A stretch of DNA of 64,000 nt from Glycine soja (lineage: Eukaryota > Streptophyta > Magnoliopsida > Fabales > Fabaceae): positions 5,830,501-5,894,500 of the forward strand of contig NC_041005.1 of NCBI RefSeq assembly GCF_004193775.1. Direction: 5' to 3'. A program made the position numbers and the translations under genes. Shown here one piece after another: positions 25,081 to 37,009 of the stretch; within the stretch, counting starts at the first letter, position 1; every line of letters begins with the position of its first letter. A model generated the notes under the pieces. The model was not told the DNA's origin, ran no database searches, and saw only the letters and a list, made by a program, of their open reading frames with translations.

Positions 25081-26660
25081 CGGTCATTCACATACTTCCC
25101 AGCAATGCTGTTAAGACAGAGAGGACCATTTCATGGTAACTTCGCCCTTTTTCTTTATTGCTTTTGAGGTTTTTATTTGTTTCTTCCGCTCTCGTTTCCA
25201 CCCCAAACCAAACATTTCTATAAAAACTCGGATCCATGAAATATATCTACCAGAAAAACATATATAAAGAGTCCATGCATCGATCTGTGGCTCTGCAAAA
25301 AATTAAGGTAATCTTAAACTTACTGTTCCGTTTTCCTAATGGTTTTGTTTCTGGTTCCATGTTTCATCATGCATTTTTTTTTGGTTTCACAAAACGAGAA
25401 GAAGAATAAGGAATATCAGAAACAAAATTGGGAGCTATTGTTCCCACTGCCAGAAATTTTGAGGAATGCCCAATTCCAGAAACGACTGCCATAAAAACAT
25501 ATATAATATATTGATCTGTCACTATGCATGCATTAAAGGTATTCTTAAAACTTCTATTTAATGTTTTGTTTACTTAATGGATTTGCTTCTGTCTTTCTGA
25601 TATACCTTCTTTTTATTTTTATTTTTTTATAAAGTATCTTTCTGATATACTGCAATAGAATTCTCTGGCCTTTTTTGTATGGAAATCCCACTTAAAATTC
25701 ACGTAACTTGAATATCCTATCAGAATTATTGAAGTTTTTACGGGAAATCATTCCTATTATTGCATATCACATAAGTTAAGTATCCTATCAACCACAAGTT
25801 AAAATTTCGCATTAATGGCGGAAGAGAATGTAATAAATTTTAATTATTACTAAATTTATATGCCATGAAAATAGAAATTATATTGATAATATTATAAAAA
25901 AAAATGATGTGTTAGTATGTAGGGGTGTATCACAATTATTTAATTGACATTGATTTTTTTAAATTACAACTAATTGATACAGAGTTAGAAGACTTAATTT
26001 TATATTGTTGAATCCTAAAAAGCATTAGCCGAGGAGATTTGATATAGATATTAGTTAAACGACAATTTTAGTCATAGCATAAATATTGTTTGTTTTTGTA
26101 TAATTAAAATTTAGTAAAGTCAATGTCTAAAATGAATTTTTAAGTAAATCTAGTTTTTCTTCTTATTTATTATCTTTTCAATTATGAAATTACTTCAAAA
26201 ATTAATTTATTTGGATCAATTTATATTTTTTATACATTGATATCTATGAGTAAACTTTTTTAATATAAACGGTAAATCTTATATAAATTTAACAATTTAA
26301 TTTCTTAAAATTTTCTAATAATATTTATAGATTTTTTTTTTTATATATTGATAACAACAACAAAAAAAAAACACGGATCACCCAACTAGTTTGAATAATG
26401 CCCGTTTGGGCAGCAGTTAGGCCTTATTTTATTTAGTAGAAGTAACCATTGTTTCTTGGTTTTTTTCCTTTCCACTCCAAACCAAGTAGGAAGAGAAACA
26501 AACACTTCTACTGGTGAAATATCTGATATAACAACATAGATTCCAATGATCTGTCACTACTCACTACGCAGTAATGTTTTTGTTCTCTAATGGATTTGTT
26601 TCTGATATATAGTTTTCAGTTACACAAGAAAACCAGGAGTATGAGAGAAGTCACTCAAGT
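25080..26660 (+). repeat. Three diverged direct copies of a leader-like segment before the NBS relic
   Basis: A motif series recurs near 25,200-25,350, 25,490-25,600 and 26,460-26,600: cca..ccaaaccaa, then aaacatata or aacatag, then gatctgt, then a T-rich piece with taatggatttgtttctg (taatggttttgtttctgg in copy 1). The last copy lies just before the degraded resistance-gene coding sequence. I infer that these are duplicated promoter/leader segments of that gene. No coding capacity is seen in copies 1 and 2. Confidence 0.5.
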
Positions 26661-27420
26661 ATGGAATATCAGAATTCGGAAAGAAAAATGGAAAATATGA
26701 TTTCCAATATTACTAGAAAATATGAAGAAGGCTGGCAAATATGCTTTATCTTTTATACTAAAGGTAAAATGGACAAGATCAAGTACAACCCTGAAATGCA
26801 AAATGGGGCAGTGGATGGATGGGAAGTGATTTCAGAGGTCACAACACACTGATGCACCATGGTTTTAACATGCAGTTCACAAATTAGGCAACAACATACA
26901 TAGCAGTTTTTGAGTTCTCAGCAACTGCAATTTAAAACCATGGGATGCAGTCCCAATGGTTGTGAGGTCTCTGAATCCATGACCTCAATTTTAAATGAAA
27001 TTATGACGGCTCTGACTCAACCAAATATTTTCATGCTTGGGATGTGGTGGAGAAAATCCCGAGGATGGTTCAGAGGGACAACCTGTTTGATATGTTTGTG
27101 ATGACAACTGTGAAGAAAAAGCCTGACTTAAGAAGAATTCAAGGGGAACTTGGGAACATGCTGGGTATGCAACTCCAAGAGAAAACTCTGGAGGGAAGAG
27201 CTACCTGATTGTGCGATAGGATAAAGATGGAAGAGAAGATCCTTATCATCCTAAATGATCATTGGGGTGCAATCAACTTGGGTAAGATAGGAATACCATT
27301 TGGAAACGATCACAAAGGGTGTAAAATTTTGTTAGTATCTCATAATCAACAGGTGTTGTCCAACCAAATGAAAACCCAAATAGAAGTTTCTGTGTGAGTC
27401 TTCAGATGGCCGCAGGATAA
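26661..27420 (+). pseudogene. CC-NBS-LRR disease-resistance gene relic (NB-ARC fragment, P-loop deleted)
   Basis: Reading across frames, 26,955-27,050 encodes an approach to an NB-ARC domain (ILNEIMTALTQPNIFMLGMW). At that point plant NBS proteins should continue into the P-loop GGVGKTT. Instead the sequence jumps, one frame over, to VVEKIPRMVQRDNLFDMF, then KKPDLRRIQGELGNMLGMQ, a stop at about 27,208, then KILIILNDHWG (kinase-2, normally LDDVW) and HKGCKILLVSHNQQVL (RNBS-B). It ends at a stop near 27,397. No LRR follows. An open frame at 26,661-26,852 may be a leftover of the N-terminal part, but I do not recognise it. Intact relatives are cytoplasmic immune receptors; this copy cannot bind nucleotide or be translated whole. 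Confidence 0.8.
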
Positions 27421-28149
27421 AGAATTATTAGCATAGATGAAATCATATAGAAGAATGAATTCATGAAAAAATTAGTCACCATCCATCAAGGATATATAAA
27501 ACTAGAGTGGAAAACTAGAATGGAAATTGTCTTCTTGATTAGAATTGTCTAATTCAAAACAAAACATCTATTGAATACTTTTTTTAATGGCAAGGATCAC
27601 CTGGGCTGTTTTCTTTTAAATTCCAAAGTTCAAACGAGGGACTTCTTTTTATAATGGTTTTTGCATCTTGAGCAAACTTTCTTCTTAATTCCCAAGTTTG
27701 TGACAATAATCAACCATTATTTTTCTCTCAAATGTGAAATGGTTTAGCCCATTCGAAGATGGCCAAAATGTTATGGTGCTTAAAAAATATTTAATATAAT
27801 GCATCAGATGTCTTTGCTGCCTAAGCCAGTTTCTTTGTTCACTAATTTTGCAATTTGATAAGGACTATCTGTTAACTGTATGATCTGGCACAATAGTCTT
27901 TTATTACCATACATTAGCTACTATTTTTTTTTCATCCTGTAAACAGTAGTGTTGCCTTGTCTTGGTTATGCTCTTCTAGACTAATATTATAGCAATAAAG
28001 TTTTTGGTTCATTAGAAAGCATGGGCTTCTTGCTTGTAGAGATGCTGATTATGGAGCTACTTGCCGAGTCGACGAGTTTAGTCAAAATATATTCTCATAA
28101 TACCGTTGTAAATTATGATTGCATTTATTTCAAGCTTCTTAACAAACTG
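27421..28149. other. Non-coding DNA after the NBS relic
   Basis: No continuation of NB-ARC or LRR coding sequence and no other gene was recognised. Confidence 0.45.
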
Positions 28150-28415
28150 CCAATTTATCTGTCTTTGCTGGAGGGAAGTCTAGGTAGGAAAAATCAGTTA
28201 TAAATTTATAAACTGCAATAAGAATCACATCCCTCAGTTTTTTTTTTTTTATTTGGTGTACAATGATGACAGTAAGATTATAACTTTAAGACCTCATGAA
28301 AACTACTCTTACCTTTTCCACTAAGTCAATCCTATTAGGTAATTAAATCCCTCCGACAGTAATGTATTTGTATATCCTAACAAATGAGAACATTGGAGCT
28401 CGTATATTAATTATT
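28150..28415 (+). repeat. Second copy of the LEUNIG-intron-16 repeat, split by a small insertion
   Basis: Matches 22,060-22,200 in the same orientation, but an extra stretch of about 110 bp (28,237-28,345) sits between acatccctc and aaatccctc. Those look like a target-site duplication. The insert starts with a T-run and ends taggtaatt. Confidence 0.6.
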
Positions 28416-28416
28416 G

Positions 28417-28520
<104 letters not shown>

Positions 28521-28689
28521 CGTTTAACATTGGAGCTCGTATAGATACTGTTTTATTTTTCGTTTATTTGTTTTAAAGGAATTAAATTAATTTACTCGAA
28601 TTATATACTATTGAAAATGGATGGTTTCTAATTTCTATTCCCAAACGAAGGCTGAGTATTCAATTCAAATCCTTTGCAGTTTCCACTCA

Positions 28690-31296
28690 TGGCTAGAGAC
28701 CTTACTATATATAATTTAGATACAAATTTCTCATCTTTGTAACTAATAATGGAATTGGAGGGTTAACAACGTGACCCAAAAAACATGAACTGCTTGAAGG
28801 CGCTGTCAGTTTCATGTAAACACCTTGGTTATTAACGTCTCGATAGCATATGCTTCACATGGTGATATTTCACTCAATATTTTTATTGGTTAGAATCCTT
28901 TGTAGGTAATTCTTTTCGAGATTTCGATAATCAATTTTGACACTGCTCAACTGCTCTTAAGATCATTGACTATCATCACAAACTAATGAAATATTTCAGT
29001 GTATTTTGTCTTTACTCACATTTTCTGAAAAACTTTCTAGAAAATCATTCATCCCATAACTACTCCAAGTCAAGTACGCTTAATTGTGCAATTCTTAAGT
29101 GAGAGACTATCGAAAAATATACGCACATTGTTGGTATATGTAATACTAATTAGTTCTTTTAAGTCATATTTAACTATATAGTTCAATACCGCACAACCTC
29201 TAGATCCTTTTTATTCCGGTGTGATTCGTTGGGTGTTACATTTCAAATACAAGTCATCAACAACTTTGTCAGTACCAACATTTTCAACCCACCATGACCC
29301 ATTGTTTACTTCTGAATTAAATAGTTTTAACTCATTAGTGCTTCTGTGACCAAATTGATTTCAACATTAATTTGATCATAAATCATAAATATGTTTTTGT
29401 TTTTTTAAGACTGTAATATCTTGAGCAAATCAGAAAAAGAAAGATCTAAAAGTTGTGCATGTATATGATTGGATAGTTGATGATGACTTAAAAAAAAATA
29501 ATTGATACTACCTATATCAACAAGATGCATATATTTTTTGGTAATCTATCATTTAAGAATTCCCCAATTAAACATGTTTGACTTGAAGTAGTTATAAAAT
29601 TATGATCTTTTAAAAAGTTTTTAAAAAAATGTACGAGGACAAAACAAGCTGAAAAATTTCATTAATTTATAAAAACAATCATTAATGAAAAATTTTGACT
29701 AACAAAAAAATTAAGTGAAGCATCGTTACGTGAAATACGGTAGAGTGTGAACCGAGTCAATAATTGGGGGTTACAATGTTAGCACACACCCATTTTATAT
29801 CCCCGAATATGCTAAACTATATTTTCCATTTAAGTTATTCTATCATCTCTCCAAATTGAAATATGTGTCCAACTCTTGTCTTTTATTTATTTTCTTATGA
29901 AAGGCCAACCTTCTGAATTATAAACAGGAAGTGATGACAGCAAAAGGATGTGATGTATAAACCTCTGGTCCCCATTAGGAGTCTCCAACTTGGTAGAACC
30001 TCTCATGCATTTATCATATTTATCAAACAGCAATACCAGGGAAAGAGAAAGAGACATATTCTCACGACAAAGAGTATATGGTTGTGTTATTTTGGAACAT
30101 TACAGGAAATGCATGCCTTTGTTGTGACCTCTCAGAGGACAAGGCAGAAAAATAACAAACAAATGCTTAAATTGTGTGACCCCAGTGCAACCTAAAGCCC
30201 TTTTTGCAACCAGACGGCAGACACCGAGTGCATCAATGTTTGTTTTTTTCCTCTCAATCTCTATCTTTATCTCTTCTAACTCAGTAATTTTCTTGGGACA
30301 ACTGAAGAGCATTCACTAAAATAGGAAAGAGATACAGAAAGTTAAACTAAAACAAATCAGTTAAACCATGCTACACATTTCCAAATTTGCAGTCATATGA
30401 GATTTGATTTTTCATATTCGATCAGATTCTAAATGGTTAAGTTTGGAATTTGGATAACTAAACATGGACAAAAAAGCCTTGCTTCAATGGAATAAGAAAC
30501 AGATGCGGAGAAGAAATCAAAATAAAGTGAAGTATATTTATGAAAAGAATTTCGGATTTGGCACTCAAATTTACGTGATCTTTTCCTCAACATTGGAAAG
30601 GAATGATAATTAATGTAGTCTCCATATGCATGTCACATTCTCCAAAGTCAAAAAGTGTTTCAGAATTTTAATTTTATTCTCTCATTGATGATGACTTGTC
30701 AACAACTGAATGTAGTGATATGTACTAAACTGACATGGTTGTTGGATCAGCAGCAAACTAGTTAATTGTAGCATGTGACTTTGCTGACTTGTTTTAGAGT
30801 CCCACGATCAGTACTGGCTAACAAACAGGGTGACATGAATCAATTATCTGTTTGTTTAGGAGAAAAACAAGTAGATTAAAATAAAAGATATATAAATAAA
30901 AATAAGTGAGAAATAAAGGTGTTGTTGAAAAAAATAAAGAGACAATGAGAGAGATTGAGATGAGTGGAGACATGTGAGAAATTATTTAAAAATAAGTCTC
31001 CGTTAAAAATAAGTATCAAAATGAAGTATATAAATAAAAATAATGTCTAAATCCAGTATATGAATAAGACTATGAGGGACAATCTTTACATAAAATGAAG
31101 TGAGAAAAAAACATAAGCCCATTTTATACATTTTTTTTTCGTGCACATTGTACATAATTGTGTGTGTGTTTTAACAAAAAGTTATATACCAAAATCAATT
31201 GTTTAATAAATTATTTGAATAATATATAAAATTTGATATATTTCAATTTTTTTAATCATAATTTGAATAAAAGACTAAAAAAAACTTCTAAAAGAA

Positions 31297-31360
<64 letters not shown>

Positions 31361-32970
31361 TTTTTGACTGATAAAAAATTTATACATATATATTAGATCT
31401 AAGATTTTATTTTTATACTTTATTTATTTAATTATTTAAAATATAAATAAACTATTTTAATAATTAAGAGTAATTTAGGAAATATAATTATTTTTTATAT
31501 GAAATAAAAAAAGTTAAATAAATTTATCTAACATTTTTCATTAGTATAAAATTAGATATTTTAGTTAAATTTGAGTACGGTAGGAGTAATATAAAATTGT
31601 CACGGCATCACTTGTAGTTACTTTTCAAGTGCTGGGAATCGTTATCCAAAAATAAAACGCATTAAATGCAAGATTAGTGGACCCACACTAATACCATTCA
31701 CTCCCTCCATTCATTTTCAAGGTTGATTTTCTAAAATTTCCGTTTTCTTTTATTTATTGTTTTCAAATTAAAAATATCATTAACTTTTGTCAGTTATACC
31801 ATTATACCCAACCTAATTTTTAATTATTTTTTCACATTATCAGGAAAGTGAATTAATTATCAGTGAGTAATCGTTTAAAATCTTAGTTTGTTTTAAGTTT
31901 TTTTAAATATCTTTTTAATAAAACAATTAACTTTTTGTTTTTCTATGCGTTTATTTATTTATTTTTTCACTTAAAATGAGTAATTTCTTAAGCAAATTCT
32001 ATCTCCTTCTTAAAAAATATTTTTTTAACAAATAATTCTTTTAAAATTATTTTTTAAAAAATTTAAACAAACTCACTCCTTTTCTCTAACCATTATTTTT
32101 GTGTGTGTGCAATGACCTAAGACTTTGCAAACTACACAAATCCTTTACCACTAACTCACTAGCGGGACCTCTAATTAATTGCTAAAGGATACTATTAAGA
32201 GATTTAACAACTGTTTTACGAGAAACAAAAAGTTTATTGCAATTCTTGTTTATAAAAACCTTAAATGATATTTGAAAGCAAAAACATAGAATTTTCTTTC
32301 ATTAATCCTTTTTTTATTGGAGACAATCTTCTTTGAATAGAATAAAACTATTTTAATAAAACTATTTTAAGTGACAAAATTTTCTTCGTGAATATTTAAT
32401 ACAACAATATATTTATGATTTGAACTCGAAAATTTTAATTAAACAAATAATTAATCTCATGTTAATTAATTCAAGTTGTTTAGTGGTTTCTTTCGGCAAT
32501 ATGCTTAATATGACATTATTTTTCATGACTGTTGATATATAATAAAATTCTCTAAATGCTTCATGTCAAGTTATTCTAAAAGAAAATAGTTTTTTAAAAT
32601 TGTTCCTAGTATTTAATTAATTGTCAGAAATCAAATGCATGTAAAACCCAAGACTGTATACATGTAAGATTGATTTAGTTTTCGTCTAAAGAAATTTAAT
32701 TAATTGCCGGATATCAAATGCATAAAATCCAAGACAAGTTAGAAGAACGATGCAACTAATTTTGACTTCAGCTTGTTCATATATATCTGGTATCAGCTGT
32801 ACATTGACAATGTATACACACATAACCCATTTCTAACTAAAAAAGGAACTACAGATGTGCAACGCCTCTCTCATCTTTTAATGCAACCTTCTAGATAGAA
32901 TAGTGTTTGTTATACATTTTACTTTCACCATCTTTTTATATCACTTTTCATACTATAATATTCTTTAATA
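28690..32970 (+). repeat. Duplicated upstream region, copy A (before the first dioxygenase gene)
   Basis: Several blocks recur in order at 37,010-38,920: ggaattggaggg then aacaa.gtg.cccaaaaaac (28,750 and 37,060); taccaacattttcaaccca (29,270 and 37,160); gaagtgatgacag with ggatgtgatgtataaacct (29,930 and 37,765); and ttagaagaacgatg with aactaattttgacttca (32,740 and 38,655). Copy A has about 2 kb between 30,700 and 32,730 that copy B lacks. The last block is also present, inverted, at 48,045-48,232. No protein gene was recognised; the open frame at 29,950-30,195 is not preserved in copy B. Confidence 0.75.
31299..31358. repeat. (TA)n microsatellite, about 30 units
   Basis: Uninterrupted TA run. 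It lies in the part of copy A that is missing from copy B. Confidence 0.95.
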
Positions 32971-33189
32971 ATGTCTAAGATTCATTTTAAATATTTCTTT
33001 TTGCGGTGGTCGATGTACATAAACAAAAATGAATTCACTTACGTAAACATGAAATAAAATTTCCTCAAATCAAGTTTTCTTTGATAAGTGAAGCTACAAA
33101 CAACTTGTTTTCACATTTATATGGGGGCTCCTTCTCAATATTATTTCCCATAATATATGGCTTTCGTTTCCTCCTGTTTTAATAAATAT

Positions 33190-33505
33190 ATTTATTGTTT
33201 AAATATGTTTAAGATCTTTAATAGATAATTAAATTTTGTTATGTGTTTCTAATTAATTTTTATTTTGTTTTGAGTTTGCACTATTATTAGTTAACTAAAG
33301 ATGTGTCACCTTATAAATTAATATTTTTAATATTATCAAAAATCGTGATGATGTCACGTCATCACTTAATTAATGACATTAATTCAAAACAAACATTTAA
33401 ATATATCAAGATCTCAAAATAATAATAAAAAAATAATAAGGACTCAAAATAAAATTCATACATTTATCGGGAACTTTAAAGATATTTAAACCTATATTTT
33501 TTTAT
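33190..33505. repeat. Foldback element in the dioxygenase A promoter region
   Basis: The left arm (tgtttaaatatgtttaagat, attttattttgttttgagt) pairs with the inverted right arm (aggactcaaaataaaattc, agatatttaaacctat). The middle contains gatgatgtcacgtcatcact, related to the foldback family at 4,459 and 5,475. It ends about 110 bp before the dioxygenase start codon and immediately upstream of the TATA box. Confidence 0.6.
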
Positions 33506-33561
33506 TTATTTTTGTTTTCCTTTCTTTTCATTCTTTACTGTTGTATGGCCAAAACTCTCTC

Positions 33562-33568
33562 TATATAG
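33562..33568 (+). promoter_or_regulatory. TATA box of dioxygenase gene A
   Basis: tatatag in the context actctctctatatagag, about 50 bases before the ATG at 33,614. The same core (actctctatatatag, then ttgtgtaagaa.aatcc.cagct) stands before the inverted gene at 47,011, so the core promoter is conserved in both copies. Confidence 0.7.
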
Positions 33569-33613
33569 AGGAACTTTGTGTAAGAATAATCCACAGCTAG
33601 AGAGAAGAGGGAA

Positions 33614-35680
33614 ATGGAGAGTGAGAGTGAGATTATGATGATTCCATGTTTTGATTTTGGCAAGGCATTAGAAGAAGGGAGTGAGGAGTGGAAAGAAATG
33701 AGCAAGAAAGTGAGAGAAGCATGTGAGAGTCACGGTTGCTTCCTCTTGGTTTGTGATCATGAGATAATTCCCAAGGGTGTACATGAACAGTTTTTCAGTA
33801 ACATGGAAGCATTGTTTGATTTGCCTGAAGAAACAAAGATGAAGCACATTAGTCCAAAGCCTTATAGCAGCTACAATGGGAAGAGCCCTGTCATTCCCCT
33901 CAGTGAAACCTTTGGAATCGATGATGTTCCACTCTCTGCTTCGGCTGAGGCCTTCACTTACCTCATGTGGCCTCAAGGAAACCCATCTTTCTGGTACTCA
34001 TTAATTCTTTCTTTCTATTACTACTTAATACTTTTTGTATAAGAGGCTTGGTATACTAGCTTGTGTTTGTTACTCTCTTAAATAGTATGAACATGCTATT
34101 TAATAGATTAATTGGCCATGGTATTGTGCTTGATTGTGATTTGACATCCTGGATTTCAATTACAATATGCATGGCATTATTGGCAGCCACCAAACTCATC
34201 ATACCAGCGGATCGGATATGATATTTATTAGGGGCTTTTAACTATCTCCATTTCAATTTAAGAATAACAAATAAATATATTGAAATCAAATTCTAAATTA
34301 AAATTGAACATGTATACAGCCATTTGCTAGAACTTAACTCTACAGCAGAAAAAAAAAATAGAGTAACTTTCCCCTTGTTCAAGAATAACAGATTAATTTA
34401 ATTTTGTTATAAATTAAGGCACATGTAACTGCTACTTTCAACAAATTTCCTTTATTGATTGTTGGTTATTAAATATTTATTGCTTGTCGGTGTTCATAAT
34501 AAAATATATGATATGTTTAACCAATAAATATTTTATAATTCATGAAAGCAACGACACATTGGAAAGTAGTAATGTTTAAAGGGTTAAAATTCAATGTGGC
34601 ATCCTCGCCGGAAGATCGGTAAATTGAAGAATTAAGAATCAGTCTCATGTCGATAGTAAGCGTAACAGATTCTTCTTTTCCGGAAGATGTTAGAATATAC
34701 TAAAGTTTAAAAGAGGCAACGTCAAAAGTTGTGAATTGTTATATAAGCAATTTTAGAGGAAACATGTTTTTAGAGGAAGACTCTAGCCTTGATTTTAGTA
34801 CTTCTCTTAATTGATATGAATCACGAAATCTATGAATTATGACTTATTTTGAATCTCTTTAATGCAGTCCTTTTTAAATCAATACCTTGAATTTGAATGA
34901 GTTAAAAAAATTGTGGTAGCTAGAGAAAAATAACTACAACTAATTAACTAAGTACATGTATTTTTCTTTGGTTCTCTTTTGAATTATTTTCTTTGTAAAT
35001 GACATGCAGTGAGACACTAAAGATCATGAGCTTAAAGATGCTAGAATTAAGTTCCCTCGTTTTGAAAATGATAGTGGGGGGTTATGGCATTCAACAACAT
35101 TACGTAGATGTTGAAAAGATGAAGAGCTCTAGCAATTCACGATTGATAAAGTACAAAGTTCCGGAAAATAATAATGACTCCAAGACTGCCCTGTTGCCTC
35201 ACACTGACAAAAATGCCTTAACCATATTGTGCCAAAACGAAGTCCAAGGGCTCCAAGTATTATCCAAAACAGGCAATTGGATTGAATTGAAGATACCCCA
35301 AAATGGCTTTGTGGTCATTGTTGGTGATATACTAAAGGTATATGTAAAATAATTACTGCACTTAACTATAATGAATTGAAAGTAATTATTGTAACATATT
35401 TATTAAATAATTCTAATTATATTGCATAAATCAATAGGCGTGGAGCAATGGGAGGCTTCATGCAGCTACACACAGAGTGGTGATGAATGGAAACAAAGAG
35501 AGATATTCATTTGGCCTTTTTGCAATGCCAATGGAAGAGATGGACATTGAGGTGCCCCTTGAGTTGGTGGATGAGAAAATTCATCCCCTTCGTTATCATC
35601 CATTCAAATATGGAGAGTACACCTCTTACTTCGTTTCAAATCTCAAAGAAAATGCTCTTGAAGTGTTTGCAGGTCTTTGA
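33614..35680 (+). CDS. AOP-type 2-oxoglutarate/Fe(II)-dependent dioxygenase, copy A (3 exons)
   Basis: Exons 33614-33993, 35010-35337 and 35438-35680 join in phase (951 nt, 316 residues). The N-terminal DIOX_N part ([25 protein letters not shown]) is followed by a jelly-roll 2OG-Fe(II) domain. The iron ligands are visible as His191 and Asp193 (LPHTDKN) and His248 (HAATHRVV), with the 2-oxoglutarate-binding Arg258/Ser260 (RYSFG). The overall pattern, including GIDD before the exon 1 end and NPSFC at the junction, matches the AOP branch of the plant DOXC class. Arabidopsis AOP2 and AOP3 modify glucosinolate side chains, but most AOP-like proteins outside Brassicales have unknown substrates, so the substrate here is unknown. 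Cytosolic, no signal peptide. The paralogue at 44,921-47,011 is inverted. The gene looks functional. Confidence 0.9.
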
Positions 35681-35906
35681 AAGCTCTTTATGTATGATAC
35701 AAGCTGTTTATAAATAAGTACAGGAGCAAGGCAAAATTTACAAGACATTGCTATAGATAGAATTCCTTTTATGTAATGCACAATAATTAGACACTGCACC
35801 GACTTTTTTCATTAATAAAATTCTCCGTTTGTATTATACATGTTTATTTGTGTCACTCTGGTTAGTTGCATATTATTCATATTTTATTTAATTTTCATCT
35901 TTAATA

Positions 35907-36059
35907 AAATTTCGTACCCCATTGTCCAGAGGCTCTTCGCTATGCGAAGGTATGGGGGAGGGATGTTGTACGCAGCCTTACCCTTGCATATGCAAAGAGA
36001 CTGTTTTCGGATTCGAATCCATGACCAACAAGTCACCAAGGCACAACTTTACCGCTCTC
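35907..36059 (-). mobile_element. tRNA-derived SINE with 16-bp target-site duplication
   Basis: Read on the minus strand it starts gagcggtaaagttgtgcctt, has a box-B-like ggattcgaatcc, then a body with gcaagggtaaggctgcgtac and ccctcccccatac, and ends ggggtacgaaa. This is the pattern of tRNA-related plant SINEs. The flanking sequence attttcatctttaata occurs at 35,891-35,906 and again at 36,060-36,075, a perfect 16-bp target-site duplication. The body is about 153 bp. No equivalent is visible downstream of the inverted dioxygenase copy. Confidence 0.88.
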
Positions 36060-36079
36060 ATTTTCATCTTTAATATTTA

Positions 36080-37009
36080 GATAAAAATAAATTAAGATAA
36101 TTTTAATTAAGTTGCAAGTGCATCTTATGAAGTTGTCATCTTCAATATATACCATTCTAATATTTATGCAATACGTATAATGATAGAAAAAACTAGTCAT
36201 ATTAAATAATAGTTGTTGATATAGTATCAATCCTTAATTAAATAGAGCATTACAAAATAAAAAGTAAAATATGATAACAATTCTGTCAAGATAAAAATGT
36301 ATATATAAGTAAAATACTAAAGTTGAACACACTTTGACAATATTCCAAATCAATTTCAAAAAAGATTCACGCATACTTGGAACATTATGTTCTTTTTTAA
36401 TCTTTACACTTTTTGTACTCAAATAAATACTAAAAAGTAATTTCCAAATTATCGGATGGCCTCTTTCGAGATACCTTATTTAATGGAGTTTGCTTTACAT
36501 TTCCAGAGTCTAAGTCCTAAAATGAGATGAAAAAATGTTAATTTTTTTTATGATTTTTCATATGTCACCCTATGATTTCTGTTTCATCTCGTTCATATCC
36601 TTTAAATTTCTTTTCCTAAACATTAACAAATTCATAGAATGCACAATATCAGAGCAGTTGCTTAACCATACTATCTTTTATTATAATTTCGTCACAGATA
36701 AATGACTATATTTAAACCAAATTGAATAACTATATATTTTTTTCTGACTAACACGTGGAACCTGAAAAAGGGATGAGAATAAATGAAGTTGTGATAAAAG
36801 AAAATACTTGCTTGTTAAAAAAAATTTAACAGATTCATCCCGAATTAATTAATTCGACGATCATTATTAAAGCGCAAATAATATGACAGAAAAAGATTTG
36901 CACTTTAACAAAAAAAGTTGTATATTTATTTGTATAACTACAATAGAAAATAGAAGTGTTTTGAACTAAACCTCAAATTGGTTTTAATCCTAATGAAGGC
37001 CGCGGGTTG
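36080..37009. other. AT-rich spacer between copy A and copy B
   Basis: No gene recognised; nothing repeated was found except the flanking blocks. Confidence 0.45.

Noticed and set aside
29950..30195. 81-codon open frame in upstream block A
   Set aside because: The DNA is conserved in block B, but indels there break the frame, so conservation is not at the protein level.
36009..36020. tRNA gene suggested by box-B ggattcgaatcc
   Set aside because: It belongs to a SINE with target-site duplication; no cloverleaf-forming tRNA body is present.
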